DNA from: Lunularia cruciata
Lineage: Eukaryota > Streptophyta > Marchantiopsida > Lunulariales > Lunulariaceae
Direction of reading: 5' to 3'
NCBI GenBank assembly: GCA_948567375.1
Contig: OX419762.1
Coordinates: 54,516,841-54,580,840 of the forward strand
DNA: 64,000 nt
Positions 30,145 to 41,285 of the stretch are shown here, piece by piece. The notes below the pieces were generated by a model, which saw only the letters and a program-made list of their open reading frames with translations, was not told the origin of the DNA and searched no databases. Every line of letters begins with the position of its first letter. The first letter of the stretch is position 1. The position numbers and the translations under genes are program-made.

Positions 30145-32030
30145 ATACTGCAGGGCTAACTCCTCTAGAATCCCCAGCAAACTTTTTTGTGACAAAGTAA
30201 CGCAATTACAACCGCACACCGGAACCACAAATTGCAACCGCAAGTCACAACCACAAGTACCCCACCAAGTGCCAACACCAACAAAGCATTGCAAAGTGCC
30301 AATACCCATGGAACACCACCCACTAATGTCACTCTAATTGAGATAACTACACTTGGGGAAAGGACGACCTGTAACCTACCATCACAACACGCACTCTTAC
30401 GGTTTGCAGGTCATCACCTTTTGCCTCAACGGCAAGAAACAAAGATAGTCTGACTGGTCATCACTCCAACCTCACTACCAAGAGCACACTTGAGCACCAA
30501 TGCTCAAAAGTTAGGGCACCTCACACAATTGTGGTGCACAAACAAGAAGCAGAGAATGGAGGAGGTCCAATCACAAGAAATCTAAATGAAAACCTTCCAT
30601 CTCATAAAACAACAAGGGACTGACTCTACCACCATTTGGAATTTGACATAAGAGAAGTTTGTATCTAAGTCATTGGCTACCAAGATCACCAAGAATGAGA
30701 TCAAATTGCCTCTCCTAGCCAAAGCTACAAGTGTATAGATAACAATGGCATAGTCACTAGGACAACAAGTGAGGGTGGACTTGTTTGCTAGGGCACCAGT
30801 CCAGGAACAAGAGATCTAGGGGTCAAATCTTGTTACGCATAATCTAGCAAGATGGGTAGATTTTGCCAACCAATGACCAAGATCTACTCTAAACTAGCTA
30901 GCCTCATGCCAACAAGCTGGATTGCTGGCCCTTCTAAGCCTTTGTAGCCTCTCATAGCCCACAACCCTATGCCTCAAGGCCTCTAAACTCTTCACTCAAG
31001 CCAAATTGAAAACAAGGGTTTCTCCAAATCACAAATTCACAAAAATAGCTTCTCAACTCCACCTTCAATTTTACTTTCAGAGCGCAACTTGCAACAAATT
31101 GGTCCTGCCTTCACCTCTTGAGCTCAAAATTGCAATCACTGCTCAAAAATTGCTTCTTTTTTTGCTCAAAAATTGGCCAGCACTTCCGCACACCATCCGC
31201 CTTACTGCCAAATCTGCATCAAGCAATGAGCTTTTGCACACCAAGGAAAAATTGAACTTCAATCGAGCTACCAATGATCTACCAAGCTTGGAGATACCAC
31301 AAACACTCAAAGTTCTTGCACCAGATTTCCCCCTGACTTCACTTCTATGATATAATCAGATTGTTTACAACTCTCAAATACACTCCATTCAGATAAGTAC
31401 TTGATCTATCACTCTATAAACTGCCAATAACTAGGCAATGATTACAATCAAGCCACACCCACTCTAGCTAAGAGAATCCAAGTGACGCTTGCCGGCCTCT
31501 ATCCACCATAGCCAAGAACTCAAAGGTTGAACATCAGAGAAGTGAGCTCTCCAGAGCTGCACTTTGAAAGTATACTCCTAGACTTGAGGTAGGTCTGAAA
31601 CTCTAATGGTCTCATTGACAGCATGGTGCAAAGTGACAGTGGGCCCCACTATGAAGTCAGTATCCCAAACACAAAATCTGACCGTCAAAAAGTAGTCATT
31701 GAGAAACTTGTGAAATAACTCTAACTACTATCACTTCAACTCTAGTATCCAAGCAATCTAGATGAGCATGACAAGGTATTACTTGATCTACAAGTCATGA
31801 TAATTTATGTGAGTTCAACATAAACTCTTGATAGTTTCAAATGGGGGTTAAAAGAGCAAAGTTGCCAAGAAATAATGGTATAAAATTCTCACACTATTTT
31901 GGAAGCCATTACTTGTGCTCCAAATATAGCATGGGCACTTGGAGGAGGTGAAGAGGTTGTCTCAATGCAACACAATTGGGCTAAGATGCCCCATTTTGGT
32001 GGACCATTTTGTATGGAATTAGACAACATT
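30145..32030. other. No recognisable gene; degraded flank of element C
   Basis: AC-rich sequence with short frames only. From about 30500 the plus strand gives scattered gag-like wording, but no motif can be defended. A 114-codon frame at 31006-31350 has no recognisable feature. Confidence 0.5.
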
Positions 32031-32137
32031 TGCTTGTAAGATCGAGTAGCACAGCCGCTCTAAGGAGAACCAAGATGGGCCAAAGAAACAAAAGATGGAG
32101 TCTCATAAGGGGAACGGGCTCAATAGAACAATGATTT

Positions 32138-32179
32138 TGTTACAATTATGGTTGAGTTGGGCACATATCCATCAATTGT
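32138..32179 (+). pseudogene. gag zinc knuckle of element C
   Basis: Reads C-Y-N-Y-G-stop-V-G-H-I-S-I-N-C: a CCHC knuckle whose second Cys has become Tyr (TGT to TAT) and with a stop inside. The Lys/Arg-rich stretch before it is typical of gag C-termini. Confidence 0.75.
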
Positions 32180-32427
32180 TGTGCTCATCTTCCTAAAGGC
32201 CATTGGTCTCTATGCAAGCAACCTTTGAATAACATGGCAAGACAAATTGAAGAGGAGGATGTTGAAATCACATCAAAGAATGAAGATCACCAATAAATGT
32301 ACCTTAAAGCCTTGTTGGCTCAATGGAGAAGAATGAAAGCAATGTGAGGAAGAAGACAAGTGCACAAAGGTTGAAAAAGATTAACGCACAATTGATTGTT
32401 ATAAATGGAATCCTAGAAGGCGATTAG

Positions 32428-32724
32428 GTGAGAGTATTGATAGACCTTGGAGCAATAGAAAATTTCTTGTCTTGCTTTGTTGCAATAAGGTTGGAGATAG
32501 AACTAGAGAAGGATGAGAATGAAGAAGTAGAGTTACCTAATAGTCAAATAGAGAAGATTGAGTCATTACCTAGAAAGGTAACACTCTTTGTAGGAGAGTA
32601 TCAAAAAGAAATTGAGTGGCAAGTGATATGGTTAGGTTGTTATGATGTGATCTTAAGCATGCCATGGATGGAGCACTACAACTCCATGGTTAATTGGAGA
32701 AAGAAAGTAGTGAGAACTAGCTAA
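32428..32724 (+). pseudogene. Aspartic protease of element C
   Basis: 98-residue open frame. VLIDLGAIENFLS is the retropepsin active site with the normal Ser/Thr after Asp changed to Leu (usual form D-S/T-G-A). It continues to CYDVILSMPWMEHYNS, the conserved strand and flap region (usual ILGMPWL). It would process Gag-Pol; the active-site change and decay around it make it inactive. Confidence 0.88.
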
Positions 32725-33199
32725 TGGAAGATCATTGGGGTTAAAGAAAGATCACAAAGCAAGAACTACCTCTTTATGTCATAGGAATAACAACTATTGG
32801 TAAGATAGATAAATGTTTCATGGGTCTAATAAGAGAAGTCCAATGTGCATAACTTGATGGACAAATTCTTGAGAATTTGTCCATGTGGTCAATGAGTTTC
32901 AAGATGTCTTTCTGGGTGGTTTACCCTTTGGATTACAATCAAAAAGGAGAGTAGATCATAAAATCAAGATATTTTTTAGGAAGGCACCTCTTTGTAAGGC
33001 CCCATATCAACTATCACATCATGAGTTAGAGGACTATAAGGTCTAACCGAGAAGATGTTGCAAAAAGAGTTTATCCAACCCAATGTATCTCCATATGAGG
33101 TTCTTGTCTTGTTTGCAAAGAAGAAGGATGGTACAATGCACATATGCGTTGACTACATGGTCTAAATCAAAAAATAATGAAGAAAAAATACCCATTACC

Positions 33200-33939
33200 T
33201 ATAATACTCCAAGGACAAGAGAAGAGAGAAAACACAAATTTCACACTGAATCCTCCGATGCCCCAAAGGAGCACCTTCTCTTTATTATATAGACTAAGAG
33301 GATCTCCTCTAGGGAAGCTCCACCATAGGATTAGGCACATAGATAGGTGACATGTCAGCAAGCTCCACCCTTGGATTACTTACTTAAATGTGTGACATGT
33401 TGGTCTTTGTCATATCTGGTTGGTCAAACAAGCTTTGATTGGAGGGAATCTTTTAGGGAATATTCTTGTAGGAATCTCAAAATCACATGGGTGAAGTACC
33501 ATTGGAAGCTCTCAACAAGACAAAGTAGAGGGGAAGGAAGGCCAACCTCTCTACCACGGGGAGGGGGGAATTTTGCACATTTTTTAGGCCTAATTCATTC
33601 GTTTAGGCCTCCAAAATTGCCTTCAAAGATTTTAGGTAAATTTTGGTTCCTATTCTATTAGTAGAAGTCTCCTTTTGGTGATACCTCTTTCTGATCTATT
33701 TTGTCTATCATGTGTAACATCCTTATAGATGTTATCAAACCAAATCTCATCTTTAAATCATATGTCTAGCTATTGGTTCTAAGGTTTTCAAGTCTATTTT
33801 GGTTTTTGCCCTATTAGTAGAAGTACTCTTTTGGTGATACTTCTATTTGATCTATCTTGTCCATCATGTATAACATCATCCCAAATGTTACCAAACCAAA
33901 TTTCACATCTAGATCATATGGCTAGCTCTTGGTATTACA
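33200..33939 (+). repeat. Solo LTR, family D (740 bp), in the RT of element C
   Basis: Starts TATAATACTCC (TG decayed to TA) and ends GGTATTACA, flanked by TTACC at 33195-33199 and 33940-33944, an exact 5-bp duplication. The interrupted RT reading resumes correctly across it. TTATATAG near 33280 may be its TATA box. Confidence 0.85.
33637..33939. repeat. Tandem duplication of about 153 bp in the solo LTR
   Basis: Copy 1 runs from about 33637 to 33789 and copy 2 to the LTR end. Both contain TTAGTAGAAGT, TTTTGGTGATAC and ACCAAACCAAAT-like words at matching spacing. Confidence 0.8.
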
Positions 33940-34479
33940 TTACCTTGTATGGATGACATATTTGATCAATTCAACAGGGCAAAATACTTCACCAAACTTT
34001 GTCTATAAAGCAATTATAAAAAATCAAGATTGTATAGGAAGAAGTACATAAAATTACCTTTCAAACAAAGCATGGTTACTTTGAGTACTTGATGATACCA
34101 TTTGGCATCACCAATGCACTAGCAATTTTCATGAGTTTGATGAATGACATATTTTATCCATACTTAGATAAATCTATTATTATTTCCTTAATGACATCTT
34201 AGTATAAAACAAGATAATGATGGAGTACAAGCAACATCTACGAGTAATCTTCTAGATTCTATGATAGAATCAATTATATACCAAAATCTCAAAGTGTGAG
34301 TTTTGCAAGTCTAAAGTAGATTACTTGGAACATAGAGTAAGCGGAAAAGGTATCCAAGGATAAATAGATAAAAAAGAGGTCATTCAAAAATGGACTGCTC
34401 TAAAAGATCAAACTTGACTCAAGAGTTTCTTGGGATTGATGAGGTTCTATTGTCAATTTGTCAAGGATTTGTTTCAAGT

Positions 34480-35000
34480 CATACAACCTCTAACAACACT
34501 ACTTGGCAAGGGAAAGAAGTGGATGTGGAGAATTGCACAAGAATTGGCGTTCAAGAATTGAAAGATGCATAACTACATGTATCAATCTTGAAATAGTATG
34601 ACCCAAAATCTCCAATCAAGTTGGCCATAAATCCATCAAGCATTGCAATAAAAGCAATCCTAGAATAGGAATGGAATGGAATGATGGATGGCACCCACTT
34701 GCATATTTCTCTTGAAAAATATTACCAATAAAATGCAACTATAATACCACCAAACAAGAAGAGTTGGCCATCATCCTTACAACCATGCATTGGAAGCACT
34801 AACTTGGCAAAAAGGCATTTGTTGTTGAGATAGACCACAAACCTCTAGTCTACCTTGAGGCACAAAAAGATCAATCTCATTGATAAGCAAAGTGGAGACA
34901 ATGGTTCAACCTAACAATCACATATGTGGAAGGTTAGAAGCAACTTGCAGATGGATTCACCCAAATGTCTATAACAAACAATTTGGTGGTACAGGTCAAG
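34480..35000 (+). pseudogene. RNase H of element C
   Basis: The reading frame is heavily broken but the motifs are recognisable: tether WRIAQELAFKN, TKQEELAIILTTMHWKH, VEIDHKPLVYLEAQK (usual TDHKPL) and QLADGFTQM near the end (usual ADALSR). Confidence 0.75.
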
Positions 35001-35109
35001 ATGAACATAAAATTTTGGCCAAGGATTCTTATTGTTATAAAAATTGACCCATAGATTGTAGGAGCTCAATCATCCAAAAGGGTAACTAGTACCCAAGGAC
35101 TCACCTTTT

Positions 35110-35385
35110 GTGATGGTAAGTTATGGATCTTGGATACCAAATATAAAAGCCACCATCTTAGCAAAATGTCATGATTTTGACATTGCAAGTCACATTGGAC
35201 TGGACAAGACCTTAGATGCAATCAAATGCCATTACTATTGGCCCAAGATGAGCAATGATGTGATGAAGTATGTTCAAATCTGCCTACTCTATCAACAAAA
35301 TAAATCTTCTAATCAAGCTCTCATAAGACTCCTTCAACCCTCCTTACTTCTAATACAACATTGGGAACAAGTCATCATTTACTCC
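35110..35385 (+). pseudogene. Integrase zinc domain of element C
   Basis: Frame 35110-35535. HDFDIASHIGLDKTLDAI (two His), YYWPKMSNDVMKYVQICLLYQQNK (the two Cys of the HHCC site are partly lost: C-x-x-Y), then LQPSLLLIQHWEQV leading to the core. The match ends at about 35385, where an unrelated LTR fragment begins; the remaining frame is not integrase. Confidence 0.85.
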
Positions 35386-35734
35386 CCCTATTTTCATCTT
35401 GTAGAGAGCTTTCCAACTGTACACCATCCACTATGTTTTGAGCTTCCTATAGGAAAATTACCTAAGGATTTCTTGTGGTCAAACTTGTTTGACCAACCAT
35501 ATAGGGCAAACACAACATGTTACCTATCCATATAAAAAATCTAAGGGTGGAGCTTATTGAAATTTCACCAATCTATATATCTGATCCAAGGATAGAGTTT
35601 ATTTTGAGGGGATCTTCTTTGTTCTGTAATAAAGACAAGGTGCTCCTTTGATACATCAGAGTATTGAAGGCTAAAGCTTTTTTGTTTCTCCTCTTATATT
35701 TCTCTTGGGGATTCTTTTGTCCTCAAAAATTATA
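35386..35734 (-). repeat. Inverted, truncated family-D LTR fragment
   Basis: On the minus strand it aligns with the first half of the LTR at 33200-33939: a TATAAT-type start then GAGGACAA, CAAAGGAGCACCTT, AAGCTCCACCCTT and ATGGTTGGTCAAACAAG. Only the 5' half is present and it is strongly diverged. Confidence 0.75.
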
Positions 35735-36199
35735 TATGGATAAATTCTATAGAATATCAAATTCCATATCATGTTTAACCAAAGTATCATTTCATATTCT
35801 GAACAATTTTTTAAAATATGATCACCTTGTCCAATGAACTATTGATTCTTCTTATTAACTTGTTTGGTGAACCACTGCTCTTTCAAATTGTGACTTACAA
35901 ATGGCAATGGACATATTGCATCTAAGTATTAACTTAAATAACTATAAGTAGATAGTTTAGTAGAGTAATAGTCATGACAACAATGCTTGAAGTTATCATT
36001 GGTATGCAACAATAGATTGAGTATCTTACTTGATTGTTGGATGAGAGAGATTGTGATCTTTAATGATAAAAGAAAAGGGAGAGAGCAATATTTTGAGAAG
36101 GAGAAGATTGAGTTTGATTTCCAAAATTAAATGTATTTGAAAGCAAGAATCCATTAGGTGTAGAAAAAATTTTGTATTCAATTGCAAATATTATTTTGA
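35735..36199. other. No gene seen
   Basis: AT-rich sequence with frequent stops in all frames; possibly eroded integrase of element C or the start of element F, but nothing defensible. Confidence 0.5.
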
Positions 36200-38660
36200 A
36201 GCAAAAAATTCTTCTAGATGATCAAAACAAATCCTCTTAGCTTCAAGTGAATCAGATGGAGCAGCAAAACTATGGTGGTGATTCTAGGTGGAGTACACTC
36301 AATGGAAATTTGCTACACCAATTTCAGCATGGGAAGATATGAAGAGTGCAATCATTGAGAGGCTCCAAGCTGTAAATACTACAAAAGGTTCATGAGATAG
36401 ATTGGAAAATTGAGACAAGTGTGTTATATAAGAAGTTATATTTCTTAATTCCAAAACAATATGATGCTTATTTTGGATATAAATAAAGATAGAGCCTTGG
36501 ATTGATTTGTGAGAGGCTTGAAATCATGTATCAAATAGGAAGTCACCATAAAAAGTCACTATATGCAAATCCAAACATCTAAAAGAAGCTATGTAAATGA
36601 TTGAGTGCGTTCATTCCTTGGTTGTCATAACTTGGTTTCAACCTAAACCTCCACAAAAATTTCAAACACACCAAGCATAGGTGGAAGAGCCAAAATTGAT
36701 GGAGATTTATGCCATCCAATAAATACCACTTTGTTTGGTAGATTGAGAAAAATTGAGAAAAAAATGTGGTTTCTTCTATTGTCACCAAATTAAATATCAT
36801 ATTGTTGAATGTTTAAGCAAGAATGGATGACCTTGACCAATTACTCAAATTGAGTTTTTAAAGCATGATGATTAGAGAAAAAAAGAGTCTCATTAGTAAA
36901 TATCAAGCTACTTATTGAGAACTTGATTAGTCTTAAAGAGATTGAAGGCTCAACCTCTACAAATTTGATTCACTTATAAAGCATGATATCAAATTCTGAT
37001 TATAAAATTTTGGTTGTTTGTGGATGTTTTGAGAATTTCATGTCCATGCAATAAACAAAGGAATAATATATTCTTATCAAGCTAGTATTAAGTAAAAAAT
37101 TGATAATGGAAAATGGTAGAAAGGATTTAGCATTTTGTACCTCACATCTTATTGAATTCAAGATCAAGAGAGAGTTTTAGAATGTATGAGATATGTAGTA
37201 GCTCCCCCTATACTAACATATCATTCTAGGTCTTCTTTGGCTTGAACATCATAGGGTTCAATTTGATTAGCCTAACAATAAATTCAAGTACAACACCAAA
37301 GTTGAGATGATAGATTAGGTTCTTTGGCACCTTTGAGAAAGATACATAAGAATAATTAGTTGTAAGATGTGAATTTTGTCAATATAATGGTTATATAAAT
37401 AGTGTTGGAGGAAGATATTTTCATTTTTGCTATGTGGATCAAGACTATTGCACAAGGTAAATCTAATGAGGAGAATGAGGATAATAAGCCTAAAAAATGG
37501 TTAATCAAATAGTTTAAGAGTTTGTAAAACTTATTTTTGAATGATCTTCCAGAAAGGTTATCCTTTGATCAAGAAATGCCCTTCAAGATTGAACAACTGT
37601 CAAATAGTACTCCAATGAGTAGACCAATCTATTGATTCCCACCAAAAGGAGTTAAAAGAGCTTTGAACAAAATTGATAGTTATTGGAGAAAGGTTTCATA
37701 TGACATAGAACATCCTCTTTGGGAGCATTGGTACTATTTATACCAAAGAAGGGTTTTGGGTTTAGAGTGCTTGAATTTTATATTAACTACTAATAAAAAA
37801 TCATGAAGAATGCATATTCCTTGCCTCAAAATTGATGACTTGTTGGATCAATTAAGTGAATTACAATTTTTTTAATAGTTTGATCTTTGAATGGATATTG
37901 GAAATTTCCAATTGATGAAGAAGACATGTGAAAGACTATCTTTTATATATGTTATGGATATTTGCATGGAGAGTTTTACCTTTTGGATTTATTAATATTT
38001 CAACACTTCTTATGGATCAAATGCACAAGAGGTTAAAGGAGCTATTGGATTGATATTGGTAGTGTTATTGGATAAAACTTTAATTTACAATAACATCAAG
38101 ATAAAACATAAATCATATATAAGAGTTTGAAGATGACTAAGAAAATAGCAATTATACTACAAGAAGTCCAAGTGTGTCTTTTGGCAAAAATCAGTCATCT
38201 TCTTGGGTCATAAATTTTCAGCAAAGAGGATCAAGATGAGAGAGGAGAAATCAAAGTCATATTGATCAACTTACTATTAAGTGGACCACAAAAATTGAAG
38301 ATTTAATGGATTGGCAAGTTTTTACTCACAATTCATTGAGTATTATGCTCAAGTGGTTGCCTCATTGATTGATATCATAAAGAAGACACAAGCTTTAAAT
38401 AGACCACCAAACAAGAAGAAAAATTGAAAGAAACATAAGGATATGGTATCTTCATGACCCATCCTCCAACTATATGATCCTCAAATATCTTGTGTGGTTG
38501 ATTTGGATGCTTCTAACTTTGCAATTATAGTTATGTTGCAACAAGAATTCCAATGTAAATTGCATCCCATTGCCTTTGTATCTCAATGATGAAGTGCAAT
38601 ATAAATTAATTGTTTTTCTTACGATCAAGAACAACTTGTAATGGTTTATATCTCATGCCT
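36200..38660 (+). mobile_element. Element F: eroded chromovirus-type gypsy gag-pol (plus strand)
   Basis: Same family as H3 but opposite strand and far more decayed. gag wording includes FVRGLKSCIK near 36510, as in H3. A knuckle-like C..FYCHQIKYHIVEC lies near 36755-36810. The protease strand HIILGLLWLEHHRVQFD (37218-37268) matches LGLPWLEHHKVQFDW of H3. RT (37530-38230) reads LLDQLSELQFF and later KCVFWQKSVIFLGHKFSA. RNase H wording runs to about 38660. Stops occur every few codons, and no LTR is attached. It is an old copy. Confidence 0.75.
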
Positions 38661-39042
38661 CAATTGATCTCAAGAGTCCAATTTTTTTCCATTTTTCTAC
38701 TTTTGTGAGGGAGAGAGAAACATATTACTATGTCTAGGTAAGAAATCACTTAATGTTGTATTATTTAGCTTCATCCTTGTACAACAAGGTATGAAGGAAG
38801 CATTCCTAAAAAGTCTTTGTTGCCATCAATCTTCAGCTTCAACTTGGAAGAGTTATCTTTGAGGAGGAATTTTTTGATGTGTACTTTGGGGTTTATAACT
38901 CTATGTTCATCAGTTAAATTGGATACATTTTTATCTTCATAAAAGCACCTTTACAAGGGCTTTCTATCAACATTAAAATCAAAGGTCTATAGCAAAAGTT
39001 ATGACCATATGAAGTACCAATCATATTGATGTTCAGCTCACA
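38661..39042. other. No gene seen
   Basis: T-rich flank between element F and the minisatellite. No coding or structural signal. Confidence 0.5.
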
Positions 39043-39590
39043 CCTTGTAACCTTGTACTTTGTTTCTTGTTTGTAAGCTCATACTTTGTTTCTTTTGTGT
39101 AACCTTGTACTTTTTTTCTCATATGTAACCTCAGAATTCATTTCTTGTACATAACCTTGTACTTTGTTTCTCATATGTAACCCCGGAATTCATTTCTTGT
39201 ACATAACCTTGTATTTGATTTCTTGTTCGTAGCCTCATACTTATTTTCTTGTGTGTAACCTTGTACTTTGATTCTTGTTCATAACCTTGTAATTTATTTC
39301 TCTTTTGTTACCTCATACTTTGTTTCTTATTTGTAACCTTGTAGTTTTTTTCTCATTTGTAACCTTGTAGTTTGTTTCTTGTTTGTAACCTTGTAGTTTA
39401 TTTCTTGTATGTAACCTTGTACTTTTTTCTTTTTTGTAACCTTGTACTTTCATTTCTTGTTTGTAACCTTGTACTTTGTTTCTTGTTCATAACCTCATAC
39501 TTTGTCTCTTGTTTGTAACCGCATAGTTTGTTTCTTGTTTCTAACCTCATAGTTTGTCTCGTGTTTGTAACCTCATAGTTTGTTTCTCAT
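39043..39590. repeat. Minisatellite, about 26-bp unit, about 20 copies
   Basis: The repeated unit is approximately GTAACCTTGTACTTTG followed by TTTCTTGTTT, with the variants CTCATA for CTTGTA. Copies are diverged and there are no unique spacers, so it is a plain tandem array. Similar but looser repeats continue to about 39790. Confidence 0.9.
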
Positions 39591-39969
39591 TCATCATACT
39601 CATCTTGAACTAAGATCTTGTATTATTTGTATCATTTTCATACCTTGTACTCATATTTTTAATCTCCAACTTTGTACTATTTTTATTTGCATTCTTTTTT
39701 TTTAACTAACCTCATATTTTATTTCTTTTATTTCATTTCTTTTGTTTCTCATACCTCATACTTTGTATCTCATATCTTGTACCAGATTGTCTTGCATATG
39801 AGCAATGCCATCAACAACTTCATGAAAAATGAGATGGATCAAACTTTGTCACAACTAAGAGCCATTTCATAGATACAATGAGGTTGCTTTTGTAATTGCA
39901 ATATAGAATATTTTGTATCTTTGTACATATTTCATACATAATATATAAGTTATGATATAAAGATCCAAT
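39591..39969. other. No gene seen (decayed repeat edge)
   Basis: T-rich remnant of the minisatellite, then a short frame (39672-39872) with no recognisable feature. Confidence 0.45.
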
Positions 39970-40777
39970 TTAATACTTGACTTCAAGCCCCTCAAAAATT
40001 GATCTAGAGCTTCACCTTCTAGTATATTTGGAATTTGCATTATGGTGTTATGGAATTGAGTGATATAACTTCCTATTGAACTATTTTGCTTTAATCTTGC
40101 CAGCCTATCTCATGCAACTTGTGTGGCATTTATAGCTTAAAATTTCCCAATTATTATGCTCTTGAATTCTTTCCATGTTGAGATTGTGCAACAAACTACC
40201 ATTCAAATCACTCCACTTAAAATTGCCACCATAATTTGCCACTCCATCCAATTGGGTTGAAGTCAAGAGAATTTGCCTCTGTTCATCCTGAAAATTTGTA
40301 GGTTCAAAGTAACATTCACAATTAAACACAAAATTCTCCACTATGCCCAAGAGGTTCTTGCTTTCAAATACCTTGGATTTTAGAAATCAGATTTTCTCTT
40401 CTCCTTCTTGAAATGGTGCTCTCATTACATGCTCTTGTTGTTGATGACCTTGTTCTTCCAAAAATCAAGTAAGGTGCTCAATTTATTGTTGCATGGTAAT
40501 GGTAACTTTGGGCATTGCTGCCATGGCTACTACTTTATCAAACTATCTACAATTTATCTAAGTTAACATGTAGATGCAACACATCCACTGCTCTCTATAA
40601 GTTACAATCAGAAGTACCAAGGGTTCATCAAACAAGGTGATCATATTTAGAAAATTTCACAAAGTGTAAGATGATAAATTGCATGAAAGGATATTTGGGT
40701 AGTGCATGGATATGAAAATCCCAATGGTTTGGTGGAAATGGATTTAGTGATCCATAAATTCCATCCATCTCATTCCT
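39970..40777 (-). pseudogene. gag: gag of element G (chromovirus, H3 family)
   Basis: Minus-strand gag next to its own primer site and 5' LTR. It matches H3 gag at 57600-58454: VENFVFNCECYFEPTNFQDEQRQILL, QLDGVANYGG (open frame 40350-40105) and QQQ-rich N-terminus. It ends at about 39970; the pol part is missing. Stops are frequent. Confidence 0.8.
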
Positions 40778-40790
40778 ACTCTAATACCAA
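40778..40790 (-). other. Primer-binding site of element G (tRNA-iMet)
   Basis: On the minus strand TTGGTATTAGAGT directly follows the LTR. Plant initiator tRNA-Met sites read TGGTATCAGAGC, so two changes. Confidence 0.75.
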
Positions 40791-41285
40791 TGTAAAATAT
40801 CAAGGAGAGAAAAAAGAGAATGGAAGATCAAAGTGAAAGATCACATTGTGACTCTAGAATAAATGAAACTCCAAATGCCTATCATGAGCTTGGCTTTGGT
40901 ACTTATAGGGAAGCATACAAGGCTTTTAGGAAGCTTCTCAAGAAGCTTCCTAAAAGCCGCTTTCTTAGAGTGCAAGCCAAGCTAACCAAGAAGCTTATTT
41001 CTAGAAGTTGTCTACTTGACATGCAAGTTGAGCTAGTTGGGAAACTTCCCAAGAAGTTTCTTTTTAGAAGCTACCTACTTGGCTTGCAAGCTAAGCTAGC
41101 CAAGAATCTTCCCAAGAAACTTCCTCCTAGAAGTCACCACTTGGCATGCATATTACCTTATACTTGGAAGGTACCAAGTAGCTTCCTAGATGCTTCTAGA
41201 ATATTCTTATAATTCTTGGGCTAATTTGGTCTATTTTTTATTCATTAGTCCCAACTAACTCAATGGTAAACTCCATATTGTTACA
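40791..41285 (-). repeat. 5' LTR of element G (495 bp)
   Basis: Plus-strand ends TGTAAAATATC and ATTGTTACA match the H3 LTRs. It is longer than those (412 bp) because it has an extra unit of the GAAGCTTC-bearing repeat. It contains the same GAAGCTTC pair at 40930-40949. Confidence 0.85.

Larger units (their letters stand above)
32990..34430 (+). pseudogene. Reverse transcriptase of element C, split by a solo LTR
   Basis: First part to 33194: LQKEFIQPNVSPYEVLVLF, AKKKDGTMHICVDYMV and MKKKYPLP. Second part from 33945: CMDDIFDQFNRAKYFTKLCL, then NDILV for the YxDDILV active site (first Asp changed to Asn), CEFCKSKVDYLEHRVSGKGIQG. Joined across the insertion the coding order is continuous. The gypsy RT pattern is clear; stops are frequent. 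Confidence 0.85.
32031..35385 (+). mobile_element. Element C: old plus-strand Ty3/gypsy remnant
   Basis: Order: gag knuckle (32138), protease (32428), RT (32990-34430, split), RNase H (34480-35000), integrase zinc domain (35110). The order and motifs are standard for Ty3/gypsy. No LTR of its own is seen. It is cut off at 35385 by an inverted LTR fragment. Confidence 0.82.

Noticed and set aside
30083-30453. Thr/Pro-rich small ORFs after the H1 LTR
   Set aside because: They begin inside the LTR end and have no conserved feature; the composition reflects AC-rich sequence.
39043-39590. CRISPR-like array
   Set aside because: Units are contiguous with no unique spacers and the context is plant nuclear repeats; it is a minisatellite.
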